A stretch of 64,000 bases of DNA from SURF-25 sp040754255 (GCA_040754255.1 JBFMDA010000001.1:15904-79903), one strand, 5' to 3'; counted from the stretch's first letter, positions 16,097-24,690 are shown. Program-made: numbers and translations. The notes: generated from the letters alone by a model not told the origin.

Positions 16097-18835
16097 ATGG
16101 GTAACAAAAACGTATACTTCTTCGGCGGGGGAAAGGCTGACGGCAACGAAAGCATGAAAAATCTACTGGGAGGCAAAGGCGCAAACCTTGCCGAAATGGC
16201 AGGGCATAAAGATTTACGCCTTCCTGTCCCTCCCGGATTTACCATTACCACCGACGTGTGCACTTATTATTATAAAAACAGAAAAACATACCCAAAAACG
16301 CTTAAAACTGAAGTCGCAAAAGCCCTGGAAAAAGTAGAAACACTTATGGGGAAAAAATTCGGCGACCCGGATGACCCGCTTTTGGTTTCGGTGCGTTCGG
16401 GTGCGCGCAGGTCAATGCCCGGCATGATGGAAACGATATTAAACGTGGGCCTCACCGAGAAGACTATCCCCGGCCTTATCAAAAAAAGCGGCGGTAACAG
16501 CCGTTTCGTCTATGATGCGTACCGGCGCCTGATTATGATGTATTCCGACGTGGTTATGGAAAAGGCTGCCGGAATCGAGCCCAAAGATGACCAGGGCATC
16601 CGTAAGCAGCTGGAAAAAATAATGCAACGCATGAAGGAAGAAAAAGGCTGCAAAGCCGACACTGACCTGGCTGCGGATGACTTACAAAAGCTCTGCGCGC
16701 TGTTTAAAGAAAAAATCAAGCAGGCCCTGGGAAAAGAATTCCCGGATACCCCCGGCGAACAATTATGGGGAGGCATCGGCGCGGTATTCTCATCATGGAA
16801 CGGTAAACGCGCAATAAGCTATCGCCGTATTGAAAATATTCCTGATGAGTGGGGCACTGCCGTCAATGTTCAGACGATGGTGTTCGGGAATATGGGCAAT
16901 GACTCCGCAACCGGCGTTGCCTTTACCCGTAACCCCGGCAACGGCGAAAATAAATTCTACGGCGAATACCTGGTGAACGCGCAAGGCGAAGACGTAGTTG
17001 CCGGCATCCGCACCCCTGCGCCGATTAACGAATACTCAAAATCCGAGCACAACAAAGAACTGGTTACCCTGGAAAAATCAATGCCCTCAATCTATAAAGA
17101 GCTGTTTGATATCCAGAACCGGCTTGAAACCCACTACCACGACATGCAGGATATCGAATTCACCATAGAAAAAGGCAAGCTCTTTATGCTGCAGTGCCGC
17201 GTGGGCAAACGCAACGGCCCGGCTGCAGTGCGCATGGCCGTGGATATGATCAAGGAAAAACTCATCAATAAAGAATTAGCGGTAACCCGCGTAACACCCA
17301 GCCAGCTCGATGAATTGCTGCACCCCATTATCAATCCGAAAATTGAGCTAACCTATAAGCCGCTGGTAAAAGGATTGCCTGCCGGCCCGGGCGGGGCAAC
17401 AGGCCAGATCGTCTTTTATGCGAATGACGCCGTTGAGTGGAAAAAGCAGGGAAAGCAGGTAATACTTGTGCGCGAGGAAACAAACCCCGAAGACGTGGAA
17501 GGGATGCGCGCCGCTGAAGCAATCCTGACTGCGCGCGGCGGCATGACCTCTCACGCAGCGTTAGTCGCCCGCGGCTGGGGCAAGTGCTGTATAGTCGGTT
17601 GCAGCAGCCTTGAAGTCGAAGCAGAGCAAAAAAAATTACGCGCCGGCGATAAGGTCCTCAACGAAGGCGACTGGATTACCCTAAACGGCACCAAAGGCAA
17701 TGTCTACGAAGGCAAGCTACCGATGATGGATGCCGGGGAAGAAAACGAGCTTTTGACTGAATTCTTAAAGATGTGCGACTCCGTCAAGAAGCTTGGCGTG
17801 CGCACAAATGCCGACACTCCCGACGACGCCAAAAAGGCAAGGCAGTTCGGCGCAAAAGGGATCGGCCTGTTCAGGACAGAGCATATGTTCTACGGCAAAG
17901 GTTCCGATGAGCCGCTTTTCGTTTTACGTAAAATGATCATCTCTAATACGCTCAAGGAAAGGCAGGCTGCAATTAATGAACTCTATCCTTTTGTGAAGAA
18001 AGATATCAAAGGCACGCTTGAGGCAATGGACGGATACCCGGTTGTCATCAGGCTCCTTGACCCGCCGCTGCATGAATTCGTCCCCCGCGAAAAGGCAAAG
18101 CTTGAGCAATTAGCAAAAGACCTGAATATCTCGATGGATGAGTTGTCCAAGCGCGCGGACAACCTGCATGAGTCAAACCCGATGATGGGGCACCGCGGCG
18201 TGCGCCTTGGCGTTACGTATCCGGAAGTGAGCGCTATGCAGATACGCGCAATTTTTGAATCTGCTGCCGAGCTTATTAAGGAAGGAAAAAAGCCGTATCC
18301 TGAAATAATGATCCCGGTGGTCTGCGACGTAAAAGAACTGCAGGATCAGCTGGTAATCGCAAAGCAGGCGTATGAAGAGGTGCTGAAAAAATTTAACCTT
18401 AAAAAAATCAGGCATATGTTCGGCACGATGATCGAAATCCCGCGCGCAGCGCTGGTAGCCGATAAGATTGCCGCAGTAGCGCAATTCTTTTCTTTCGGGA
18501 CCAACGACCTTACCCAGATGGGGTTCGGGTTCTCGCGCGACGACATCGGCTCATTTTTGCCCGAATACATCAAAAAAGGAATATTGCCCGAAGACCCGTT
18601 CCAGTCAATCGACCAGGAGGGGATCGGCCAGCTTATCGAAATCGCAATCCAGCGCGGAAGAAAGGCCCAAAAGGGGCTTGAAATCGGCATCTGCGGCGAG
18701 CATGGCGGAGAGCCTCGCTCTGTAGAATTCTGCCATCGCGTCGGCATGGACTATGTCAGCTGTTCGCCGTTCCGCGTGCCCATTGCAATCCTGGCAGCAG
18801 CCCAGGCAGCGCTTAGAGAGAAGAAGAAAAAATAA
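16097..18835 (+). CDS. ppdK: Pyruvate, phosphate dikinase
   Basis: Interconverts pyruvate, ATP and phosphate with PEP, AMP and diphosphate; in anaerobes it serves PPi-linked glycolysis or gluconeogenesis. The 912-residue protein has the N-terminal nucleotide-binding half (VRSGARRSMPGMMETILNVG), a central phosphohistidine domain with catalytic H486 in GGMTSHAALVARGWG, and the C-terminal PEP/pyruvate barrel (GLFRTEHMF, MIEIPRAAL, FSFGTNDLTQ, GICGEHGG). It is full length. Flanked on both sides by repeat-filled gaps, it is probably transcribed alone. Confidence 0.97.
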   Translation: MGNKNVYFFGGGKADGNESMKNLLGGKGANLAEMAGHKDLRLPVPPGFTITTDVCTYYYKNRKTYPKTLKTEVAKALEKVETLMGKKFGDPDDPLLVSVRSGARRSMPGMMETILNVGLTEKTIPGLIKKSGGNSRFVYDAYRRLIMMYSDVVMEKAAGIEPKDDQGIRKQLEKIMQRMKEEKGCKADTDLAADDLQKLCALFKEKIKQALGKEFPDTPGEQLWGGIGAVFSSWNGKRAISYRRIENIPDEWGTAVNVQTMVFGNMGNDSATGVAFTRNPGNGENKFYGEYLVNAQGEDVVAGIRTPAPINEYSKSEHNKELVTLEKSMPSIYKELFDIQNRLETHYHDMQDIEFTIEKGKLFMLQCRVGKRNGPAAVRMAVDMIKEKLINKELAVTRVTPSQLDELLHPIINPKIELTYKPLVKGLPAGPGGATGQIVFYANDAVEWKKQGKQVILVREETNPEDVEGMRAAEAILTARGGMTSHAALVARGWGKCCIVGCSSLEVEAEQKKLRAGDKVLNEGDWITLNGTKGNVYEGKLPMMDAGEENELLTEFLKMCDSVKKLGVRTNADTPDDAKKARQFGAKGIGLFRTEHMFYGKGSDEPLFVLRKMIISNTLKERQAAINELYPFVKKDIKGTLEAMDGYPVVIRLLDPPLHEFVPREKAKLEQLAKDLNISMDELSKRADNLHESNPMMGHRGVRLGVTYPEVSAMQIRAIFESAAELIKEGKKPYPEIMIPVVCDVKELQDQLVIAKQAYEEVLKKFNLKKIRHMFGTMIEIPRAALVADKIAAVAQFFSFGTNDLTQMGFGFSRDDIGSFLPEYIKKGILPEDPFQSIDQEGIGQLIEIAIQRGRKAQKGLEIGICGEHGGEPRSVEFCHRVGMDYVSCSPFRVPIAILAAAQAALREKKKK

Positions 18836-18841
18836 CAATTC

Positions 18842-18927
18842 CGTTTTGCGTATTGCGTATAGCGTATTGCATTAACTGTTTTCGCAATAAGGCCTACGCG
18901 ATACGCACTACGCTATACACACAACGA
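18842..18927. repeat. GCGTATTGCGTATAGCG tandem repeats flanking a short core
   Basis: Two runs of the interspersed 9-10 base unit face each other: TTGCGTATTGCGTATAGCG on the left and CTACGCGATACGCACTACGC on the right, around GCATTAACTGTTTTCGCAATAAGGC. Together they form a potential long imperfect hairpin. The right end (ACACAACGAAT) touches the sigma-factor start codon. Confidence 0.8.
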
Positions 18928-18929
18928 AT

Positions 18930-19736
18930 ATGGAAGCCCTAAAAACATATCTCAAGGAAATCCGGGAAATACCGCTGCTTACCGCAGCACAGGAAATCGA
19001 TTTGAGCAAAAAGATCCAACGCGGCGACGAGAAAGCCCGCAAGGATATGATCCGCGCGAATTTAAGGCTCGTGATCAATATTGCCAAGCGTTACGTATAT
19101 TTCGGCACCCCATTGCTTGACCTGATCGAAGAAGGCAACCTCGGCCTGATGAAAGCCGTCGATAAATTCAACCCCAAAAAAGGTTTTCGCTTCTCAACCT
19201 ATGCGGCGTGGTGGATACGGCAGTCGATCATGCGCTCGATCGGCCAGCAGGACAAGATGGTGCGCCTGCCTGTCTATATGAATGAGCTCATCACTAAATG
19301 GAAGAAGGCAAGGGAACAACTGACCCAGAAGTTAAAACGCAACCCTATGGATGATGAAATCGCCAAGAAAATAAAGCTGCCGAAGGGCAAGGTCGATGAC
19401 GTCAATTTCTGGCTGACTACGCGGACCTCATCTCTGGATGAGCCTATCGGCGACGAAGGAGAAAGCCAGGTAATGGATTTGATCCAGGACGAAAACGCAG
19501 CCACCCCCAGCGACGAAGTCGACGCGTTTCTCAACAAACAGCGCGTCAATAACCTCCTTGAGAAAATGTCGGCAAGGGAGCGTAAAGTGCTCGATATGCG
19601 TTTCGGGCTGGTTGACGGAAAAACACATACCCTTGCCGAGGTAGCCAACAAGCTGAAAGTTTCAAGAGAAAGGGTGCGCCAAATCGAAGAAAAGGCGCTT
19701 AAAAAACTAAGAAAGTTCGTGGAGGAGCAGGGATGA
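18930..19736 (+). CDS. Primary-type (sigma-70 group) RNA polymerase sigma factor
   Basis: A 268-residue sigma factor with regions 1.2, 2, 3 and 4, and no region 1.1 or non-conserved insertion. Region 1.2/2.1 begins LKTYLKEIREIPLLTAAQE. Region 2.3-2.4 contains FSTYAAWWIRQSIMRSI. Region 4 has the DMRFGLVDG and AEVANKLKVSRERVRQIEEKALKKLR helix-turn-helix. It resembles a compact RpoD or group 2 sigma; I cannot decide which. The ATG at 18930 sits directly against the repeat with no clear Shine-Dalgarno sequence. It overlaps apt by 4 bases. Confidence 0.92.
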   Translation: MEALKTYLKEIREIPLLTAAQEIDLSKKIQRGDEKARKDMIRANLRLVINIAKRYVYFGTPLLDLIEEGNLGLMKAVDKFNPKKGFRFSTYAAWWIRQSIMRSIGQQDKMVRLPVYMNELITKWKKAREQLTQKLKRNPMDDEIAKKIKLPKGKVDDVNFWLTTRTSSLDEPIGDEGESQVMDLIQDENAATPSDEVDAFLNKQRVNNLLEKMSARERKVLDMRFGLVDGKTHTLAEVANKLKVSRERVRQIEEKALKKLRKFVEEQG

Positions 19737-20263
19737 AAAAAATAAATTTAGAGGAGCATATCAGGAGTATTCCTGATTTTCCCAAAAAGGGCATACTCTT
19801 CAGGGATATCACTACACTGATTAAAGACAAGGATGCATTTGCCTGCGCAATAGAGATGCTCACGGAAAAATACAAATCGGAAAAAATCGATAAGATAATT
19901 GCGGTTGAGTCCCGCGGCTTTATCCTCGGCGCAGCGCTGGCGTATACGCTCCATGCCGGGTTTGTGCCTGTGCGTAAAAAGGGAAAGCTTCCGGCAGCAA
20001 CCATATCGGTGAGTTATTCCCTCGAATACGGAATAGACCACCTTGAGATCCATAAAGATGCGCTTTCAAAAGGCGAAAAGGTCTTGATTGTCGATGACCT
20101 TCTGGCAACCGGCGGCACTGTCGCGGCAACAATAGACCTTGTCGAGCAATTCGGCGCAAAGATTATCGGCATCGCATTTTTAATCGAACTCGTTGACCTC
20201 CACGGCCGCGATAAACTTAAAAATTATCCCATCTGCTCTTTGATACAGTTCCATGGAGAGTAA
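19733..20263 (+). CDS. apt: Adenine phosphoribosyltransferase
   Basis: Purine salvage enzyme converting adenine and PRPP to AMP. The 176-residue length is typical. The N-terminus has IRSIPDFPKKGILFRDITTL, and the PRPP-binding loop is VLIVDDLLATGGTV at about 118-131. The ESRGFILG and RKKGKLP segments are conserved in the family. Its ATG overlaps the sigma factor stop (ATGA), implying translational coupling. Confidence 0.96.
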   Translation: MKKINLEEHIRSIPDFPKKGILFRDITTLIKDKDAFACAIEMLTEKYKSEKIDKIIAVESRGFILGAALAYTLHAGFVPVRKKGKLPAATISVSYSLEYGIDHLEIHKDALSKGEKVLIVDDLLATGGTVAATIDLVEQFGAKIIGIAFLIELVDLHGRDKLKNYPICSLIQFHGE

Positions 20264-20266
20264 CAG

Positions 20267-20405
20267 TCTAAACTCTAAACACGAAATCCTAAATTCTAAA
20301 CAAATCATAAATCACAAATCCCAATGAATTAAACGAATTCGTTTGAGATTTAAGAAGTTGGAAATTGGAATTTGTTTAGAATTTAGAGTTTCGGATTTAG
20401 AATTT
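20267..20405. repeat. 140-bp imperfect palindrome (TTTAGAATTT type)
   Basis: The left arm CCTAAATTCTAAACAAAT (within 20267-20304) pairs with ATTTGTTTAGAATTTAG (within 20370-20405), and the centre is the perfect 14-bp palindrome AAACGAATTCGTTT at 20331-20344. The whole forms one long imperfect hairpin between apt and the tRNA gene. It may act as a transcription end for apt or be a MITE-like repeat. A partial relative (ATTCCAAATCTCAAATAAC) lies near 61841-61870. Confidence 0.75.
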
Positions 20406-20439
20406 GCCGGATAGCTCGTTTTTATTCAATGCAAAAACC

Positions 20440-20513
20440 GCCCCTGTAGCTCATAAGGATAGAGCAGCAGTTTCCTAAACTGCGTGCGGCAGGTTCGATT
20501 CCTGCCAGGGGCA
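20440..20513 (+). tRNA. tRNA-Arg (anticodon CCT)
   Basis: A complete 74-base cloverleaf. The acceptor stem GCCCCTG pairs with CAGGGGC, discriminator A at 20513. The anticodon stem GCAGT/ACTGC encloses loop TTCCTAA with anticodon CCT. The T-arm is GCAGG-TTCGATT-CCTGC. CCA is not encoded. Arg-CCT reads AGG codons. Its 3' 17 bases are repeated exactly at 20680-20696. Confidence 0.95.
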
Positions 20514-20696
20514 AGTATTTATTAGTCGTAAAAACGGTGACTTGATAGAAAATGGCAGGGCAAGGTTCTCCCCCTACGCCCATAAAATAAAAAAAATTGG
20601 GCTTCGGGGGATTAATTCGCAGGCGCCCTTCGGGCTACGCTTTACGCCGTTTACTCGCCGTAAAGCGTCTGCTCATTAAGATTCCTGCCAGGGGCA
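20497..20696. repeat. Direct duplication of the tRNA-Arg 3' end (att-like)
   Basis: The 17-base sequence GATTCCTGCCAGGGGCA ends the tRNA gene at 20497-20513 and recurs exactly at 20680-20696, 183 bases downstream. This arrangement is what tyrosine-recombinase integration into a tRNA gene leaves behind. The 166 bases between hold no ORF of note but contain a stem-loop element (20611-20679). A T-rich run follows the second copy. Confidence 0.8.
20611..20680 (+). repeat. Boxed stem-loop element (ATTAATTCGCA ... TGCTCATTAAG)
   Basis: Conserved outer boxes ATTAATTCGCA (20611-20621) and TGCTCATTAAG (20670-20680) enclose a perfect 10-bp stem, ACGCTTTACG at 20637-20646 with CGTAAAGCGT at 20659-20668. 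A second copy at 63921-63989 has the same boxes but a different 10-bp stem. A smaller GCGCCCTTCGGGC hairpin lies inside the left part. Confidence 0.7.
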
Positions 20697-20720
20697 TTTT
20701 TTCGAATAAAATATTTCGAA

Positions 20721-20852
20721 TTCGTTATGCGTATTGCGTAGTGCGTATCGCGGAAAACCAAAGCTAGCGCATAACGCTGAACGCTCAACGCATAACGCCG
20801 TACGCTATGCGCTATACGCTATACGCAATACGGAATACGCACTACGAAAAGG
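20721..20852. repeat. Long run of GCGTATTGCG-type repeats
   Basis: About 130 bases of alternating units such as TTATGCGTATTGCGTAGTGCG, CGCATAACGCTGAACGCTC and CTATACGCAATACGGAATACG. The left part reads in one orientation and the right part in the other. It ends CACTACGAAAAGGAGGG, which directly supplies the ribosome binding site of the next gene. Confidence 0.85.
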
Positions 20853-20860
20853 AGGGCAAC

Positions 20861-21310
20861 ATGAAGCACGTTTTCATTATAGCACTAAGCATTCTGCTAT
20901 TATCAACCACCGGCTGCGCGAATTTATCCAGAAAAGACGTAGGCACCCAAAGTAATCTGCTTGAGCCTTCAATGTCTGCGCGGTTCACGGACATCCCTGT
21001 TCCTGTGAGGTTCAAATTTATCCCCAAGGAATCCTATGCCTTCGAATCCTCCGGCGTAAGAGTAGGCGTGCTTAAATACAGGGGAAAGGCAACTGCTGAT
21101 CAGGTGCTCAATTTCTATAAAGAACAGATGCCGATGAACAGCTGGATGTTGCTAAATATTATTGAATATAATCAAAGGATAATGAATTTCGAAAAAAACA
21201 ACGAGAGCTGTATTGTAACCCTTTTGCCATCAGGTAGTTCTGTTGCGGTAACCGTATATATCGGCCCGATTTCGCAATATCCGAAGAAGGCCAGCAGGCC
21301 TCTAAAATAG
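20861..21310 (+). CDS. Uncharacterised lipoprotein
   Basis: A 149-residue lipoprotein, starting at ATG 20861 after AAGGAGGG. The signal peptide ends with the lipobox S-T-T-G-C at about residues 14-18. The mature domain is small and alpha/beta, with PVPVRFKFIPKESYAFES and ATADQVLNFYKEQMPMNSWMLLN, a pattern I associate with small periplasmic lipoproteins of unknown role. A longer in-frame start upstream would be encoded entirely by repeat and is rejected. Function unknown. Confidence 0.75.
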   Translation: MKHVFIIALSILLLSTTGCANLSRKDVGTQSNLLEPSMSARFTDIPVPVRFKFIPKESYAFESSGVRVGVLKYRGKATADQVLNFYKEQMPMNSWMLLNIIEYNQRIMNFEKNNESCIVTLLPSGSSVAVTVYIGPISQYPKKASRPLK

Positions 21311-21331
21311 TAAAATTTTATCAAAAAATGC

Positions 21332-21360
21332 TTGACAAGCATAGGGTTATGTGATAAAAA
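21332..21360 (+). promoter_or_regulatory. Possible sigma-70 promoter for the porin gene
   Basis: TTGACA at 21332-21337 is followed after 15-17 bases by GATAAA/TAAAAA (21353-21360). It lies about 180 bases before the porin ATG, leaving a long untranslated leader. The -35 is perfect; the -10 is poor. Confidence 0.45.
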
Positions 21361-21543
21361 AGGGTAAATTAGCTTATACCACTGGGGTTGGTTTAAATAG
21401 AAGGCGAGAAGGAGGTGGAGAGAAAACAAGCCTTAAATCAACAAAAATCCAGTGATATAACATAGATAGAAATTCTCTAGGAACAGCTTTAGACCCTAGT
21501 TGAAAAAATAGAAAGTTTTAGTCTTATAAAGGAGGATACATAA

Positions 21544-22848
21544 ATGAGTAAACGCTTAATCGCAATTTTGACTTTTGTGCTCGCAGTCGGCCTTACCGCT
21601 GCTGCCTACGCAGAAGTGCAAAATGTAAAAGTAAGCGGAGATTTGCTCATTAGCGGAGTCTCAAGACAGCAGTTTGATTTAAACAAAGGCGTCAAGGGCG
21701 ATACCGTTAATGACAGCGAAGATATGTTCCTTTCGCAGACCCGCTTAAAAGTTGATGCCGACCTGACCGACAACGTTATGACCACCATCAGGCTCATCAA
21801 CGAAAGAAACTGGGACGAAGAGAGCACCACCAATACCGACATCGACCTTGATCTGGCATTCGTTACCTTGAAAGAATTCCTTTTCTCACCCCTGTCTGTC
21901 ACCGTTGGCCGCCAGGAATTAAGGTATGGTAATGCATTGGTCATCGGTGCCGCAAATACCTACGCGGTTGCCACATTAAACGGCGTTCCTTCAGATCTTA
22001 CTTTAAGGAAGGCGTTTGATGGTATCAAGGCAGTGTTGAATTACGACCCGTTAGTGGTTGATTTGGTGTATGCAAAAATCAACGAAAGCAACAACAAGCG
22101 TAACGAAGACACCAACCTCTACGGCGTAAACGCAGCATATGCATTCAACAACAAACTCAAAGCAGAAGCATACTTATGGAACAAGAACAACAGCTCTACC
22201 GATGACAGCCAGAACATCAAGACCGTTGGCGCATTGGTAAGCGCAATGCCCGCAGAAGACCTGGTTGCTACCTTGGAATATGCGTATCAATTCGGTCAGT
22301 CAGCTACAGCTGGCGCGGACAGGCAGAGAGCATTTGCCCTCCAGGCGTATATCAACTACGTATTCTCAAAAGTAAAATATACTCCTATGGTCAGTGCCAA
22401 ATACACGTATTTAAGCGGTGACAAGGATGCCAATGATACAAAAGATAATGCATGGGATGCTATGTATTATGATCAATTTAGCTCGCCTATCGCATTCGCA
22501 ATACTTCCTTTCACCGATGTGCAGGCAATCGCATTGAACGCAGGCTTAAAGCCCACAGAAGATACCGCAATTTCTGCGACATGGGCAAATTACAGGCTTG
22601 CCGAGTCATTACCAGGCGCTGCATTACAGAGCAACAAAAGAGACGGCGCAGGCAGCTTGTATACCTACACAATGCAGACCAACAAGAAAGACCTCGGTAA
22701 TGAATTCGATCTTATGGGAACCTACGACTACACCGAAGATGTGCAGCTTGGTTTAATGTTTGGTTATTACAAACCCGGCAAGGCATTTGCCGCAAATAAC
22801 CGTCGTCAGGCAACCGAGTTGATCGGTTCGATGAAGGTCAGCTTCTAG
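21544..22848 (+). CDS. Outer-membrane beta-barrel (porin-like) protein
   Basis: A 434-residue protein with a classic signal peptide (LIAILTFVLAVGLTAAAYA, cleavage near residue 23). Alternating beta-strand patterns follow, with conserved MFLSQTRLKVDADLTDNV, SPLSVTVGRQELRYGN and a C-terminal phenylalanine (SMKVSF) as in outer-membrane barrels. It resembles the alginate-export/porin superfamily, but substrate is unknown. A strong AAAGGAGG site precedes the ATG and a clear terminator follows, so it is monocistronic and probably well expressed. Confidence 0.85.
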   Translation: MSKRLIAILTFVLAVGLTAAAYAEVQNVKVSGDLLISGVSRQQFDLNKGVKGDTVNDSEDMFLSQTRLKVDADLTDNVMTTIRLINERNWDEESTTNTDIDLDLAFVTLKEFLFSPLSVTVGRQELRYGNALVIGAANTYAVATLNGVPSDLTLRKAFDGIKAVLNYDPLVVDLVYAKINESNNKRNEDTNLYGVNAAYAFNNKLKAEAYLWNKNNSSTDDSQNIKTVGALVSAMPAEDLVATLEYAYQFGQSATAGADRQRAFALQAYINYVFSKVKYTPMVSAKYTYLSGDKDANDTKDNAWDAMYYDQFSSPIAFAILPFTDVQAIALNAGLKPTEDTAISATWANYRLAESLPGAALQSNKRDGAGSLYTYTMQTNKKDLGNEFDLMGTYDYTEDVQLGLMFGYYKPGKAFAANNRRQATELIGSMKVSF

Positions 22849-22871
22849 TAGCACGGATGTTGGATACCACA

Positions 22872-22904
22872 CCCCTCGGGGGAGCAATCCCCCGGGGGTT
22901 TTTT
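22872..22904 (+). terminator. Rho-independent terminator after the porin gene
   Basis: CCCCTCGGGGGA and TCCCCCGGGGG form a GC-rich stem with loop GCAA, followed by six T. It is 23 bases after the porin stop. Confidence 0.9.
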
Positions 22905-22916
22905 ATTCGTAAGAAA

Positions 22917-23080
22917 AACGATAATGTGAAAGGTTAAAGGTCCAAAGGGTAAGGTTATGGGTCTGGTTATTGGGTAAAGTAGGTAGTGTAAAAACGCACC
23001 AACAACCTCACCCCAACAACTAAACCATCAACCTTACCTTAACCCAAGCAATACGCGATACGCAATACGCACTACGAACC
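22917..23080. repeat. Composite intergenic repeat between porin and GH57 genes
   Basis: GGTTAAAGG and GGGTAAGGTTATGGG words are followed by GTGTAAAAACGCACC and CAACAACTAAACCATCAACC, and then by CAATACGCGATACGCAATACG units. The hairpin halves correspond to those of 15937-16079. It ends CACTACGAACCT just before the GH57 start codon. Confidence 0.8.
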
Positions 23081-23081
23081 T

Positions 23082-24638
23082 ATGATTTATCTCGCACTGA
23101 TCTTCCACATGCACCAGCCCTACTACAAAAACCTCCTGACCCAGGAGACGCCGGTGCCATGGGTGCGGCTGCACGGTACCAAGGACTACCTGGATATGGT
23201 CAGGATCCTTGATAACTACCCCGGCATCCGGCAGACCTTTAACCTGGTACCGTCGCTCCTTGAGCAGCTGGAAGATTATGTGGCCGGCACCATCAAAGAC
23301 AAATTTTTAGAGCTTTCCTATAAGCCTGCCAAAGATCTGACTACAGAAGACAAATCCTTCATCCTTGAGCGCTTTTTTAGTATCCATAAAGAAACAGTCA
23401 TCGCCTTTCATCCCCGTTATTATGAATTGTTTTTTAAGAAACAGAATAAAAAGGAGTTCAGTACACAGGATTACCTTGACCTGCAGGTATGGTTTAACCT
23501 TTCCTGGATAGACCCTTCCTTTCGAGACGAGCGGCCACAGTTAAAGCGCCTGGTGGACAAGGCGCGGTTCTTTACCGAAGAGGAAAAACTCTCCTGCCTT
23601 GAAGCGCAAAAAGAGATACTCGGGCAAATCATCCCCGCATACAAACAAGCAAAAGAACGCGGCCAGATTGAGATTACCGTAAACCCCTATTACCATCCCA
23701 TTTTGCCGCTTCTCTACAGCACTAATACCGCCAGGGAGGCTAACCCAAAAAGTGTGCTGCCTAAAACCGCGTTCTCGTATCCTGAAGACGCACAGTCACA
23801 GATTGATTCGGCAGTAGAGTTTTACAAAGAGCGCTTCGGCACGCTACCCGAAGGGATGTGGCCTTCTGAAGAAGCGGTCTCTGAACACATATTGCCCTTT
23901 ATCATTAATGCCGGGATACAGTGGATCGTAACAGACGAAGGCGTGCTTTTTAAATCGCTTAAGAAAAAGAAGCGCGATACCAAACTGTTATACCAGCCGC
24001 ACCTGTTAAGAAGAGAAGGGGGCAACCTGCACGTTGTGTTCCGCGACCGCAACCTTTCTGATCTCATCGGCTTTGTCTATTACAACCTGAAGGCAGAAGA
24101 CGCGGTGAGTAATTTCATCGGGCACTTTGAAAATATCAATAAGGCGTTCAAGGGGCAGGATGTCCTTGTCACCCTTGCCATGGACGGAGAAAATGCCTGG
24201 GAATATTATTATAACGACGGCCATAACTTCCTTGAGCTTCTCTATAAGCGGCTTTGTGAATCAGAGATCATCAAAACAGTAACAGTCAGTGACTACATTA
24301 AACGCAAACCTGCCACACGCGCCCTCAAACACCTTGCTGCCGGCTCCTGGATATATTCGGAATTCTCAAAATGGATTAATAACACCTATAAGAATAAGGC
24401 CTGGGAATACCTTTCAAAGGCACGTCTGGAATTGAAACTTAACGCGGATAAGCTTGACGAGCGCGCAAAGCAGCTGGCATACAAGCAGATATACATCTGC
24501 GAAGGCTCTGACTGGTTCTGGTGGTATGGCGACCGCGAAAAGGACTTCGATTACCTCTTCCGCATGCATTTATCTAACTTCTATACCATTATCGGTAAGC
24601 CAACCCCGGAGTATCTCAAGACCCCCCTTGAACCGTAA
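23082..24638 (+). CDS. Glycoside hydrolase family 57 protein
   Basis: A GH57 alpha-glucan-active enzyme of 518 residues. The N-terminal motif is FHMHQPYYK. The ITVNPYYHPILPLL segment is typical. The likely nucleophile is E263 in GMWPSEEAV and the likely acid/base is D368 in TLAMDGENAWEYY. The family includes alpha-amylases, 4-alpha-glucanotransferases and branching enzymes; the exact specificity cannot be read here. No signal peptide is seen, so it is probably cytoplasmic and acts on glycogen-like polymers. Its ATG follows a repeat end, and a ParA-CBM48 gene lies 1.1 kb downstream. Confidence 0.9.
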   Translation: MIYLALIFHMHQPYYKNLLTQETPVPWVRLHGTKDYLDMVRILDNYPGIRQTFNLVPSLLEQLEDYVAGTIKDKFLELSYKPAKDLTTEDKSFILERFFSIHKETVIAFHPRYYELFFKKQNKKEFSTQDYLDLQVWFNLSWIDPSFRDERPQLKRLVDKARFFTEEEKLSCLEAQKEILGQIIPAYKQAKERGQIEITVNPYYHPILPLLYSTNTAREANPKSVLPKTAFSYPEDAQSQIDSAVEFYKERFGTLPEGMWPSEEAVSEHILPFIINAGIQWIVTDEGVLFKSLKKKKRDTKLLYQPHLLRREGGNLHVVFRDRNLSDLIGFVYYNLKAEDAVSNFIGHFENINKAFKGQDVLVTLAMDGENAWEYYYNDGHNFLELLYKRLCESEIIKTVTVSDYIKRKPATRALKHLAAGSWIYSEFSKWINNTYKNKAWEYLSKARLELKLNADKLDERAKQLAYKQIYICEGSDWFWWYGDREKDFDYLFRMHLSNFYTIIGKPTPEYLKTPLEP

Positions 24639-24640
24639 TT

Positions 24641-24690
24641 TCGTATCGCGTATAGCGTAGTGCGTATAGCGTATAGCGCGTTAATGCGCT
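24641..24690. repeat. GCGTATAGCG repeats after GH57
   Basis: TTCGTATCGCGTATAGCGTAG and following GCGTATAGCG units with a GCGCGTTAATGCGC palindrome. They fill the gap between the convergent GH57 and four-helix-bundle genes. The TAA of GH57 is 2 bases upstream. Confidence 0.8.

Noticed and set aside
20645..20668. GTTTAC-TCGCC-GTAAAG, resembling the activator palindrome at the two sigma-54 promoters
   Set aside because: Spacer and right arm differ, it forms part of the stem-loop of a repeat element, and no -24/-12 promoter follows.
20734..20955. An apparent open frame across the repeat run before the lipoprotein gene
   Set aside because: It is encoded mainly by GCGTATTGCG units, which read open in several frames, and it overlaps the well-supported lipoprotein gene in another frame.
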